Source of the DNA: Epichloe hybrida
Taxonomy: Eukaryota; Ascomycota; Sordariomycetes; Hypocreales; Clavicipitaceae
Direction: 5' to 3'
DNA: 64,000 bases
NCBI GenBank assembly: GCA_019022495.1
Contig: JAFEKR010000001.1
Span: 2,480,001-2,544,000 of the forward strand
The notes under the pieces: model-generated
Seen by the model: only the letters and a program-made list of their open reading frames with translations
The model's database searches: none
What the model was told of the DNA's origin: nothing
Position numbers and translations under genes: made by a program
In this document: positions 55,927-64,000 of the stretch, one piece after another
How positions within the stretch are numbered: position 1 is the first letter of the stretch
Layout of the letters: the number at the start of each line of letters is the position of its first letter

Positions 55927-56686
55927 GACTGCGGCTTGCTAGTGGTTGTAGGCGGCGCCGACGGTGAAGATGATGGGATGGAGAGAGTGAGTCGGAGTTG
56001 GATAAGGCGATAGGCGATAGGCGATAAGCGATAGGCGCGTGGAGCATGCGCCAGAGTGGGGCTTCAAAATGAAGCAACCCGAAAAAAAACAATGTGCTAG
56101 TCCGTACTCCGTAAAAGATGGAAAGGAAGGATGGAAGTAAGGAAGGAAGTAAAGAAGAAACACGTTCGTCAGATGACGTATGTCTAGGTCAAGGTTTTGA
56201 TGTTGTTTAGTTGGGTTTCGGGTTCCGGATCTCGACTTATTGACAAACAAAAGTTTGAACAGTGACGTGGTTTTTAAGTGGTAGTGCATGGTTTAAAGCT
56301 TGACCCTGCTTTTGAATACGTCGCCTTGTATTACATGGGCACGGTTTTGATCCTTGTTATGGGGGTGTATCAACTGTGTAATAAAAAAATGGGCAATGTG
56401 GTCATAATCGGAAATCGGAAACCAGTCCGCAGAGTTGATACTTCTATGTAAATGAACGAGTGTCCTTGACGCAGATGCTCATGGAAAAGAGTAATGTCGA
56501 GGTATCTTGTCGCAGAAATAAATAAAAAAACCATGCATGTATAAACGCTACGAGAATGGAAACATTATGCAAAATCGAAAATCGAAAATCGAAATCTGCT
56601 GGGGGTGGGGGGTTGAAGCTGGGGTTAGTTTCCCTCATCATTGATCAATCACCCTTGCAAAATGCAAAGAACAACCTCCAACCCGC
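55927..56686. other. Intergenic region
   Basis: Promoter side of TAF7 and 3' flank of the glycosyltransferase-like gene. It includes a GCGATAG array (55999-56037), TCCGTACTCCGTA at 56101-56113 and a GGAAGGAAG-rich stretch. No gene seen. Confidence 0.6.
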
Positions 56687-58522
56687 TTATATTTTTGGCT
56701 GCTCGCTCCTGACGTGCTGGTCAAGTCCAGCCCAGCCGTATCCCCCGTCAACATTGATCCAATTTTGATGCTCCATAGCTCGTTCCCAGCCCATCATCAC
56801 GGCAAGAAGCCGACAGCCCATGGCGCTCACTGCGCAAATCACCTTGTCACTCGCGCCGGCCAGGACGGCCAAATCCATCATATAAGCCCGGCCTACGAGA
56901 TTTCGCAGTCTCATCGTATCTTCAGACGGCCTTTCTCTGCGCCTTTCCTCTGCGGCATTGTTCTTAGGCTCGCCGCCAAGATTCCAGAACATGGCTGAGA
57001 AGAAACCGCCCTCCCAGCCGAATGCTTCGTCAACAGAGTGGTGCAGGTAGTGGGGATCCGTGATCGCAGCCTCAATCACCTCTTTAGTCGCTAAACGAAT
57101 GCGTTCTTGCGCAAACAAGGCATCAGAGAACTCTGGCTCTTCGTGCACCATGGGATCGTCAGAGGCGATCAGTCTGATGAGCTGATGTTCCTCCGGATTG
57201 ACGCTAGTCCTGTTGTAGTGAGCTTCTACTTCACTTTGGCCATAGCCCGCAAATACCTCGCTCGGGATATACGTCTCACGATATTGGTACTCATACGGGT
57301 GGCGATCTCCATGGCGAATGTGAAAACCGATGATGGGTACATCAACCGGCAGCTTGGTGTATTGAGCTTTTGCTCTAGTGTCACGAATTCGCTTGTTGAC
57401 ATAGACTTGGTCTTCCTCGGTCAACTGAAACAGTGACTTGTATCCAGCATGAGCAAGATCAAAGAGGTCCTTGGTGCCCAAGTCGGTCTGGTCAAGTCGC
57501 TGATGATTCGCGAGCAAAGCGGGCAACACATCCTCAAGAGTCACACTAGAAATCACCAAGTGCCGAGTTTGTGCCGGGCACGGTAGCATCTGATGTCGCG
57601 GCGGCGGTCGACATGAGGGAAAGGGCGGGGGTAGAAAGAGATCTGTATAGGAGCCGTATGCCCACCGAGAGTCGTCGATGAAGAAGGCTCGTCCTTGCTC
57701 CTTGGCTAGAGAGTATAACGTCCAGATTGCCATGATTGCCTCGCCAAGGCCAGCATTGGGACTTTCCAGGACATACGTCAGTGACCTGCTACAGAAAGGT
57801 TTGCCTGGCAGGGACTCGTAACTAAAGCCAGCAAAATGGCCCGAATGCTTCGGCGGTTCTCCTTTTGGAACGACGGAGAGAAGACCCGCCTGCTCTGCCT
57901 CGTGAACATCAACAAAATAGTCGTCGGGTTGGTTGGTAGAGAACATGGTCTCGTCGGTTAATGGCGCCCTATGATGAAGGTCTCTCACCCGGGCGGATAC
58001 CTTTCGGCATAGACCACTCATCCCCGAGTATTCTTCGGTGGACAGAGGAAACTCATAATTTCTTGGAATCGAAACTGTCCATTTCCATTGTTTCTTGGCA
58101 TCAGAAACGACAACTGGCGTCGGGAAATCCGGGAAGCTGTCCTGTCCGACCATTTCGTACTGGGGATCGCGGAAGAAGGGCAAAGAAATCTGTATGGCAT
58201 TACGATGTCGCAGTGCGAGCGCAAACAAGTAAAATGCTCCAATTAAAGCAGAAAAATAGAAGACGATCCGGATGACTCGGCTCGGTCGGTGTACGAATAG
58301 CGATTCTGAAACCGACCTCTTGCGTCGAGGCACAAGAGCAGGAAGGCTTGGTGAGGGAGGCGGTGAGAAGAGAAGGTGGTTGAAATTCAGGCGAGAAGAC
58401 GTCGAAGATAGTCCTGCGGCACTTCGATCGTTATATGAAGCTGTCCTTCGAAGGTTGATACGTGACGGTGCAATCATGACCCTGCCATGCGTGGACTGTG
58501 AGAGATCGAGTCGAGGGGCCAT
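56687..58522 (-). CDS. Type II membrane glycosyltransferase-like protein (GT23/fucosyltransferase-like)
   Basis: Intronless, 611 residues from the ATG at 58522; the frame opens further upstream only from non-ATG codons. An 80-residue basic cytosolic tail precedes one membrane helix (VFYFSALIGAFYLFALALRH, residues about 82-102), the usual Golgi type II layout. The lumenal part contains GFHIRHGDRHPYEY near residue 400, resembling the donor-binding (V/I)R(R/H)xD motif of alpha-1,6-fucosyltransferases, then LIASDDPMVHEEPEF and a C-terminal DLAVLAGASDKVICAVSAMG. These three blocks in this order are the hallmark of the GT23/O-FucT-like superfamily. The donor sugar and acceptor are unknown; a Golgi glycosylation role is inferred. 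Confidence 0.75.
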   Translation of the reverse strand: MAPRLDLSQSTHGRVMIAPSRINLRRTASYNDRSAAGLSSTSSRLNFNHLLFSPPPSPSLPALVPRRKRSVSESLFVHRPSRVIRIVFYFSALIGAFYLFALALRHRNAIQISLPFFRDPQYEMVGQDSFPDFPTPVVVSDAKKQWKWTVSIPRNYEFPLSTEEYSGMSGLCRKVSARVRDLHHRAPLTDETMFSTNQPDDYFVDVHEAEQAGLLSVVPKGEPPKHSGHFAGFSYESLPGKPFCSRSLTYVLESPNAGLGEAIMAIWTLYSLAKEQGRAFFIDDSRWAYGSYTDLFLPPPFPSCRPPPRHQMLPCPAQTRHLVISSVTLEDVLPALLANHQRLDQTDLGTKDLFDLAHAGYKSLFQLTEEDQVYVNKRIRDTRAKAQYTKLPVDVPIIGFHIRHGDRHPYEYQYRETYIPSEVFAGYGQSEVEAHYNRTSVNPEEHQLIRLIASDDPMVHEEPEFSDALFAQERIRLATKEVIEAAITDPHYLHHSVDEAFGWEGGFFSAMFWNLGGEPKNNAAEERRRERPSEDTMRLRNLVGRAYMMDLAVLAGASDKVICAVSAMGCRLLAVMMGWERAMEHQNWINVDGGYGWAGLDQHVRSEQPKI

Positions 58523-59184
58523 GACGTCGCTGATGTAGTCGGCAGAGCCTGGGCGCTCAAGGCTCGGAATAACGCATGAGATGCAGAAGAGTAAATACAA
58601 TGGCGCCAATTGGATGTGTAACGAATTAACATGATAGGAGAAGCTTCAATGATAGAAGGTCAGAAGAAAGGAGAAGGACCGTGGTGGTCGTGCAAAGTGG
58701 CGCCTGCGATATCAATGGGAGAAGGCGTGTAAGTCGAAAGTCACAGCGGAGATGGGGTCGACCAAGGAGAGAATGGCGCTCCGCCCAGTGAGCAAGCGAG
58801 CGAGCTGCTTTGTTTAAACCCTTGCGTGCCAGCGGAAGACGCCTCATAAACGACTCTCCACTAATAATAAGATGGCAAAGTCGAGTAGGTCGGCGATGAT
58901 GATCGATGATGCAGGCAGCAGGCTCGCTGGGTCCGAAATGCCAGGCCTGCAGGCACTTGAGCGCTTACCTCACTCAGGAGGCGTCGGGCTCACGCTCACA
59001 CCGCCTGGTTGTGTTATTAGTGCGAATACAAATGGCCGGCAAGGCTATTCATCACTCTTATTCTTCTGATTGAAGAATAGAAGGAGAAGAGAGGAGAAGA
59101 AGAAGAAGAAGAAATAAGTGAATCTGGGTGATGAACTAAGATTGGCAGGAGTCGAGGGCACAGGCCATTGTCAGGCCAAGGATT

Positions 59185-59278
59185 CAGGGCTGTTGCCAGC
59201 TGTTGCCGGCTGCTGTTGGCTGCTGTTGGCTGTTGTTAGCTGCTGTTGGCTGTTGTCAGCTGTCGTCAGCTGTTGTCC
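59185..59278. repeat. GCTG(C/T)TG-type minisatellite
   Basis: About twelve degenerate units of 7-10 bp (GCTGTTGGCT, GCTGTTGTCA and variants). Reads as Ser/Gln/Thr repeats on the minus strand. Confidence 0.85.
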
Positions 59279-59655
59279 AAGCTCAGAGTCGGCGCAGCCA
59301 GCAACCGGATGAACGTCGATCTGCTTTCTCGTTTGTCTCGTCTGAGTCGTCTCGCACACGGCCGTTGTAGCCGTGACTTTTCGTCTAAGATGATCACCAT
59401 TGGCTTCATGCTGTCCTCCCATGCTCACCCAAATGCAGCATGCAATGTTTCACACCCGGTCGCTCTACCCCTACTAGTGGAAATACCGAACCTTGGTCCC
59501 ATGTCCCGCAACTAATGCTCGTTTCGGTTCAGACAAGCTGGGAAGGGCACAGGACCCCGGAAAAAGAAGCCAGCCGATGATGATTGATGATGAATAACAT
59601 CGAGTCCGGTCTCGTCTGTTCTTGACAAAAGTTCCTTTCTTCAAATGAGGCAACA

Positions 59656-59687
59656 CTCGGTCACTCGGTCACTCGGTCACTCGGTCA
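59656..59687. repeat. TCGGTCAC octamer repeat
   Basis: Four perfect tandem copies. Confidence 0.9.
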
Positions 59688-60488
59688 CATGCATGAATGC
59701 GCAACGATGCCTCTTGCAACCCCCAACAGGTGAGGTATGTCGTGGACGGCGGTTACGGATTTTGACTGGCGCCGAAGATCTGAATTTCGTCTCACACAAC
59801 CTGCGGTGCTGCTCTCTCAGCGTTTGACCAGGCCGTGGGCCCGGGCCATCAAGCAGATTGCCACTTTCTCCCCTCCCTCCAGTGCCTGCGCGTCAGGTAC
59901 CCGCTGGCCAAAGCTCATGTATGCCAATCGCACAATGATGTAATGTATCCACCCTTGTACGACTGTCATCGCCCCGCTTATGTACGTCCGTACGGAGTAG
60001 AGTAGAGCGTTTCAAATGCGCACTTTTTCTTTTTTTTCTGGGTGTATGCAGGGAGGGTCCGGAGGGTCCTGCGCAAACCATCCCTCCTCAGCCCCCAGCC
60101 ATAGGACGGCCTTCTCTCACACTTCTCCAGTCCATCTAGGACAGAAGCTGCGAACAAGGTCTACACGAAGTGTTTGGTTCGCCCCTCTGAAGAGCAAAGT
60201 CAGATCAGCGGCGAAATGTGCCTATCCCACTATCTGTTCATGGAACCATGATTCTACAAACGAGCCACTGAGTGACAACAAGAGATAGTACACATCACGT
60301 GTGCACGCGCACTCATGCTTACTGTCATGCCAGCCGGACCCAAGACCCTTCCCCTCCGCCAATGCGGGGGAACATGGAAGCAACAAGGCCATCATCATCT
60401 CTCATCAAACATTCAAACATCTACGAAAAAAAACAGTCTTCCCCCCCCCCCCCAAAATTCCACCCATCAACCCATCGTGATCACCATC

Positions 60489-61331
60489 ATGGCCACCTCC
60501 ACCCCAATCATCTTCTACGACATAGCCCAGCGGCCCCCCGTCACAGAAACATGCTGCGCTGTCAACCCTTGGAAAACCAGACTGGCCCTCAACTTCAAGG
60601 CCGTCCCCTACACAACCACCTGGGTCAAGATGCCAGACATCAGCGGCGTCCGCGCCAGCCTCAACGTGCCAGCGTGTCGCAAATTCGCCGACGGCACCGA
60701 CTTCAACACCCTGCCCATCATCCACGACCCCGCGACCGGCTCCCTCATCGGCGACTCCTTCGACATCGCCGCCTACCTGCAGCGCACCTATCCCGCCTCC
60801 GGCGCCGGCCACCTCTTCCCCCCCCTTCCCCCCCCTCAGAAGCTCGACTACGCCGTCGGCAGGGACATGCAGCTGCTCATCCCGCTGTCCGAGGTTCGCG
60901 CATCCTCGGAGCTCGCAGACTACGCCCGCTTCAACAGCAACGTTGACGCAGCCTTTACCGCGCACGTCGGCCTCATGGTCCACGGGCTTCCCTTGGATCC
61001 TGCCACCGCGGACGTGACCAAGGCCGAGTTCGTGCGGCGCGCGGGGGTCTCATCGTGGGAGGACTTCGAAACGGTCGGTGAGGCGCGCGAGAAGATGATG
61101 CAGTCCCTCCGGAACATGCTGGGGGACCTGGCCGCCTTGTTTCGGAGAGATGCGAGCGGGCCGTTCTTGCTGGGACAGCAGGCCACGTACGCGGATCTGA
61201 TTGTCGGTGGCTGGTTGCGGATGATGCGGGCGACGTTGCCGGCCAGTGAGTGGCAGGAGGTAAGAGCTTGGCACGGGGCTGTCTTCGGGCGGCTGCATGA
61301 TGCGCTGGACAAGTATGCCGAGGTGAAGTAG
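60489..61331 (+). CDS. Glutathione S-transferase-like protein (beta-etherase/GstB-like)
   Basis: Intronless, 280 residues; start chosen at the ATG in CACCATCATGG context. The N-terminal thioredoxin-like domain (about 5-95) has FYDIAQRPP, then NPWKTRLALNFKAVPYTTTW, the SNP-like cis-Pro region at TLPIIHDP and the GDSFDIAAYL glutathione-binding motif (equivalent of ES-IAxYL). The C-terminal helical domain carries FLLGQQATYADLIVGGWL, the conserved N-capping Asp motif. This matches the fungal/bacterial GSTs related to LigE-type etherases. Substrate unknown; detoxification or secondary-metabolite tailoring are both possible. GC-rich codon use at the third position is stronger than in its neighbours. 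Confidence 0.88.
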   Translation: MATSTPIIFYDIAQRPPVTETCCAVNPWKTRLALNFKAVPYTTTWVKMPDISGVRASLNVPACRKFADGTDFNTLPIIHDPATGSLIGDSFDIAAYLQRTYPASGAGHLFPPLPPPQKLDYAVGRDMQLLIPLSEVRASSELADYARFNSNVDAAFTAHVGLMVHGLPLDPATADVTKAEFVRRAGVSSWEDFETVGEAREKMMQSLRNMLGDLAALFRRDASGPFLLGQQATYADLIVGGWLRMMRATLPASEWQEVRAWHGAVFGRLHDALDKYAEVK

Positions 61332-62328
61332 GTCTTGGAGGTGAGTTGTGCTGTAGAGGGCATCTCAGGTCGCTCGATGGCCGCATTCCGCATTCCGCAT
61401 TCCGCATTCCGGAAAGAGCTGAGAAGCGCGAATCCCGGTGAAAGGCCTTGCTTGTCTGATCTCCCCTTGTATATATGGCATGGGCGACTTTGGTTCTCGA
61501 CATGATTTGACACACACACACACACACACACACAAGCTTCATGAGTTGCCTAGGTCAGTGTCAGCAGGTCAATGGATCATGGCCACGATTAATTTACCCG
61601 AGTGATAAAAGGCAACGGCAATAATGGAACTTCCATTCGACGACACTCCACAACATGCATCATGACGAATGACAAGCATAACGCAATCTCGCATCTCCCA
61701 TTAGTCGCATGACTATCTGAATAGTGACTGGATCGATGTAATACATTTCAGAGCCGCAGACAAACATGGTCTGTACGCTAAACAATGACCCCAGGAGTGT
61801 GCCCCCCCCCCCCCTTTTGCAACAAGACAAGGGTAGAAATCAAAAACCATTCCCTCCTCCAGCGTCCAGCCTACATGAACGGCCAATTCGAGACAAAAGG
61901 AAGGGGGGAGAAGAAAATGCAATGCCTCAGGCCGGGGGGTTCCAGCATGAAAAAAAAAAACAAGAATCGCCTTGTGTTCGCATGTCTGCCCAGCGTCATC
62001 TCGACGTCCCCTAATTTGTCATCCATGATGCTACCCGGTTGTTGCCCTTGTTAGGACATGTAATAAGAATAATGATAAGAAAAAAACATGACACACGTCG
62101 TAGGGTATAAAATTAAAAGCGAAAAAACAGGGAGAGGAAACAAGGACGAAAAATAGTGAGAGCAGAAAGCATTTCCGTAGAACCGTCATGACCCGAAACT
62201 CCCAGTACCTCAATAAGCCAAGGTCCCCCCCCTCCCCCCAAATATCGCAACAATTCACATGGGGAAGAACGTGAAGATTTTCGTTCTATTGTAGCGGTCC
62301 ACCTCATCAGCCCGAAACAACGGGCACA
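61332..62328. other. Intergenic region between convergent genes
   Basis: ATTCCGC units (61384-61411), a CA repeat at 61510-61533, C-runs at 61801-61815 and an A10 run at 61950-61960. No gene recognised. Confidence 0.6.
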
Positions 62329-64000
62329 CTACGCAGTCTCTGCTGCTGGCAGCTCCGGCGAGTCCATCGGTATTGGGCTTTGACGTAGAGGCTCCAAGTT
62401 GTGCGGTGGTTGAGCCAGGGATTCCAGCTTCTGTCCTCCCGCCAGACGCACGCTGCCCCTTGAGCCACGAATAATGTGACCCGTTTCGACACGGTCCTGA
62501 ATCATCTCCTCGAGCATTCTATTCATCTCGTCGATGCTCTTGGTCCTTCGTCTCTGCGCCTGAGTTGATGTGGGCGTCGTTGGCGTCTCCGTGGCTTGGT
62601 CTACCGGCGGCGGTGGTGACCGTGGCTCGAGAGAAGCGTCTGCTGTATCGCGCGATCGCGCTGCGCTCCTTAAGGCGGCAAGCATACGATCCTTGTCATC
62701 CAGCCTAGCACGGAGGTCGGCAATCTCAACATCCTTCTCCTTTAATGCGGCTGCTACACTATGGTCCTCTCCAACCATGATGCTCTTACTCGGGGCCGAA
62801 AAGCCGACTGAAGTTCGTGAAGAACTGGCCCGTCTCGCCTGTAAGAGTCTCTTCTCCAACGTGGCAATGTATCGGTTCTTGTCAACCAAGTCAGCCTGAA
62901 GCGCACGGTTCTGAGCCGTTAGGGAGGCCGTTCCATCTCCGAATTCCCCGACACCATCCTCGTCCATTTCAACAGCCTCGCCTTGACCCTCGCCGGACAA
63001 TCTTTGGCCTCCCCCACTTGACCGGCGGCCAATCGTCGAAGAGGCAGATGTCATGGAAGCCGTGCGCTCGAGGAGCGGCCTCGATCCTATTGATGTGGCG
63101 ACCGACGACCTAACGGATCCTGTGAGGGAGAGCTGAGAGAACCTGGCATATTGGCCCAATGAACTTAACGAGCCGTTGGAATTGACCCCAATCGATTTGG
63201 AGCTGAGAATGAGTCGATTGAGGTGGTCGATTCGCTCTTTGAGGGCTGTTCTGGCGAGTTGCATCTCCAGCATTTGCTCCTCATGCCTTTCCACAGCATC
63301 AATTTTTTCTCTGACCTTCTCCATCTCTTCGTCTTTTTCCTTCTCTGGTTCCGTGCTGCTGCTGCTGCTGCTGCTGCTGTTTCTTTTTCCGGCTCCATTC
63401 TTCTGATACTCTAGTTGCTTCCTCAAATCCTGGATTTCCATTCGATATCGCTCCAAAAGTACTCTGGCGCCACCGTCACCTCCAGCGCCGAGAGCCTCCT
63501 CTGCCCTCTTGGCGTGGCTTACTATGCTATTCTTGGCTCGGGAGGCGAATTTCAGTGTGTTGAGTGTCTCGGTGGTGTGACTGTTGGCCGCGGCAGCGCT
63601 TCCAGCGGCTCCGATTTGGATGGTGCAAAGGATGCTCACCAGGGAGTCGCCGGACAAGGCTCCTTGGAGAAGACGAGTCAGTTTGCTGTCGCGGTAGGGA
63701 AGATGCTTGCCCTCCTTGTCGGTGCCTTTGCTTTCCTTGTCCTTCCGCTCGGAAAGCCTCGCAATGACGGTACCAAGTGTGAGCAGACTCTTGTTGATGT
63801 GAGCGCCCTCCTGCCTTCGCTCCTTGGACTCGGCCGCTTTTTCCGAGCCAGCCAAATCAATGAGACTCAATGTAGAGACTCGAACGCCACCAGGCAGAAT
63901 AGCCAATCGTTTCGCCTCTGTCCCTCCGAGAGCACCACCGGGCATGCGCTCCCGGCTTTCCACGACAATCTGGACAACGGCATGACTTCGAGAACTGCGC
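62329..64000 (-). CDS. Kinesin motor protein, kinesin-7/Kip2-like (partial, 5' end beyond window)
   Basis: 557 codons are visible; the N-terminal half of the motor lies beyond 64000. The visible part starts in switch I (SSRSHAVVQIVVESRER), continues through switch II (LIDLAGSEKAAESKERRQEG and AHINKSLLTLG), the LPYRDSKLTRLLQ helix and LNTLKFASRAKNSI at the end of the motor. A coiled coil follows (LLERYRMEIQDLRKQLEYQK; RHEEQMLEMQLARTALKERI), then a Ser-rich segment with a poly-Ser run, further coiled coils (KEKDVEIADLRARLDDKDRM) and a C-terminal helix (SIDEMNRMLEEMIQD). N-terminal motor plus this tail fits kinesin-7; fungal members such as Kip2/KipA walk to microtubule plus ends and carry polarity factors. 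Family choice is less certain than kinesin itself. Confidence 0.9.
   Translation of the reverse strand, partial: RSSRSHAVVQIVVESRERMPGGALGGTEAKRLAILPGGVRVSTLSLIDLAGSEKAAESKERRQEGAHINKSLLTLGTVIARLSERKDKESKGTDKEGKHLPYRDSKLTRLLQGALSGDSLVSILCTIQIGAAGSAAAANSHTTETLNTLKFASRAKNSIVSHAKRAEEALGAGGDGGARVLLERYRMEIQDLRKQLEYQKNGAGKRNSSSSSSSSTEPEKEKDEEMEKVREKIDAVERHEEQMLEMQLARTALKERIDHLNRLILSSKSIGVNSNGSLSSLGQYARFSQLSLTGSVRSSVATSIGSRPLLERTASMTSASSTIGRRSSGGGQRLSGEGQGEAVEMDEDGVGEFGDGTASLTAQNRALQADLVDKNRYIATLEKRLLQARRASSSRTSVGFSAPSKSIMVGEDHSVAAALKEKDVEIADLRARLDDKDRMLAALRSAARSRDTADASLEPRSPPPPVDQATETPTTPTSTQAQRRRTKSIDEMNRMLEEMIQDRVETGHIIRGSRGSVRLAGGQKLESLAQPPHNLEPLRQSPIPMDSPELPAAETA

Larger units (their letters stand above)
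58523..60488. other. 2 kb intergenic region
   Basis: No gene recognised. It contains a GAAGAA-rich stretch (59080-59113), a GCTGTTG-type minisatellite, a TCGGTCAC tandem repeat and TCCGTACGGAGTA at 59986-59998. The last 150 bp, with a C12 run at 60440-60453, is the leader of the glutathione transferase gene. Confidence 0.6.

Noticed and set aside
58523..58609. 29-residue hydrophobic N-terminal extension of the GT23-like protein
   Set aside because: It has no ATG; the frame opens only at a TTG codon. The ATG at 58522 is the first usable start.

Overview
The window looks like nuclear DNA of a filamentous ascomycete, most likely a Sordariomycete and probably Hypocreales. The genes carry short (57-121 bp) GT-AG introns with CTAAC-type branch sites. 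The CYP51 is of the B type and resembles the Fusarium protein as I know it. A retrotransposon shows the C-to-T/G-to-A ruin typical of repeat-induced point mutation (RIP). All assignments come from reading the sequence; no database was searched.

Left part (1-13.4 kb): a Zn2Cys6 regulator in six exons, an RTG2-like Ppx/GppA protein on the minus strand, a 3.8 kb gene-poor stretch, a large low-complexity fungal protein, and a small secreted protein whose 3' end is partly duplicated. Middle (13.5-18.9 kb): one complete Ty1/copia LTR element with 231 bp LTRs and an intact 5 bp target duplication, heavily RIPped inside but not at its outer edges. Just beyond it lies a frameshifted BTB/POZ pseudogene.

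Right of that (21-38 kb): a two-finger zinc-finger protein, a fungal annexin with a Pro/Gly/Gln/Tyr-rich head, three putative secreted or membrane proteins (Ser/Thr-rich; tiny single-pass; Cys-rich with GPI-like tail), a large coiled-coil protein and a mitochondrial membrane protein. From 39 kb the window is dense in housekeeping genes: verprolin/WIP, mitochondrial ribosomal protein mL54, complex I subunit NDUFB10 (PDSW), a nucleolin-like Nsr1/Gar2 protein, a single-pass membrane protein, lanosterol 14-alpha-demethylase (CYP51B/Erg11), a DUF3074 (START-like) protein, a coiled-coil protein, TAF7, a GT23-like type II membrane glycosyltransferase, a glutathione transferase and, cut by the right edge, a kinesin-7-like motor.

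The genes do not form an obvious pathway cluster. Local links are the adjacent mL54 and NDUFB10 genes, both mitochondrial, and the divergent arrangement of NDUFB10 and the nucleolin gene over a 469 bp spacer. The most striking non-genic signal is a short motif, TACTCCGTA or its complement TACGGAGTA, often paired with ATCCGTAC, which recurs in most of the longer intergenic regions and in no exon I read. Other points worth a second look are an in-frame 59-codon extension after the DUF3074 stop, the sharp RIP boundaries inside the LTRs, and the duplicated tail of the secreted protein beside the element.
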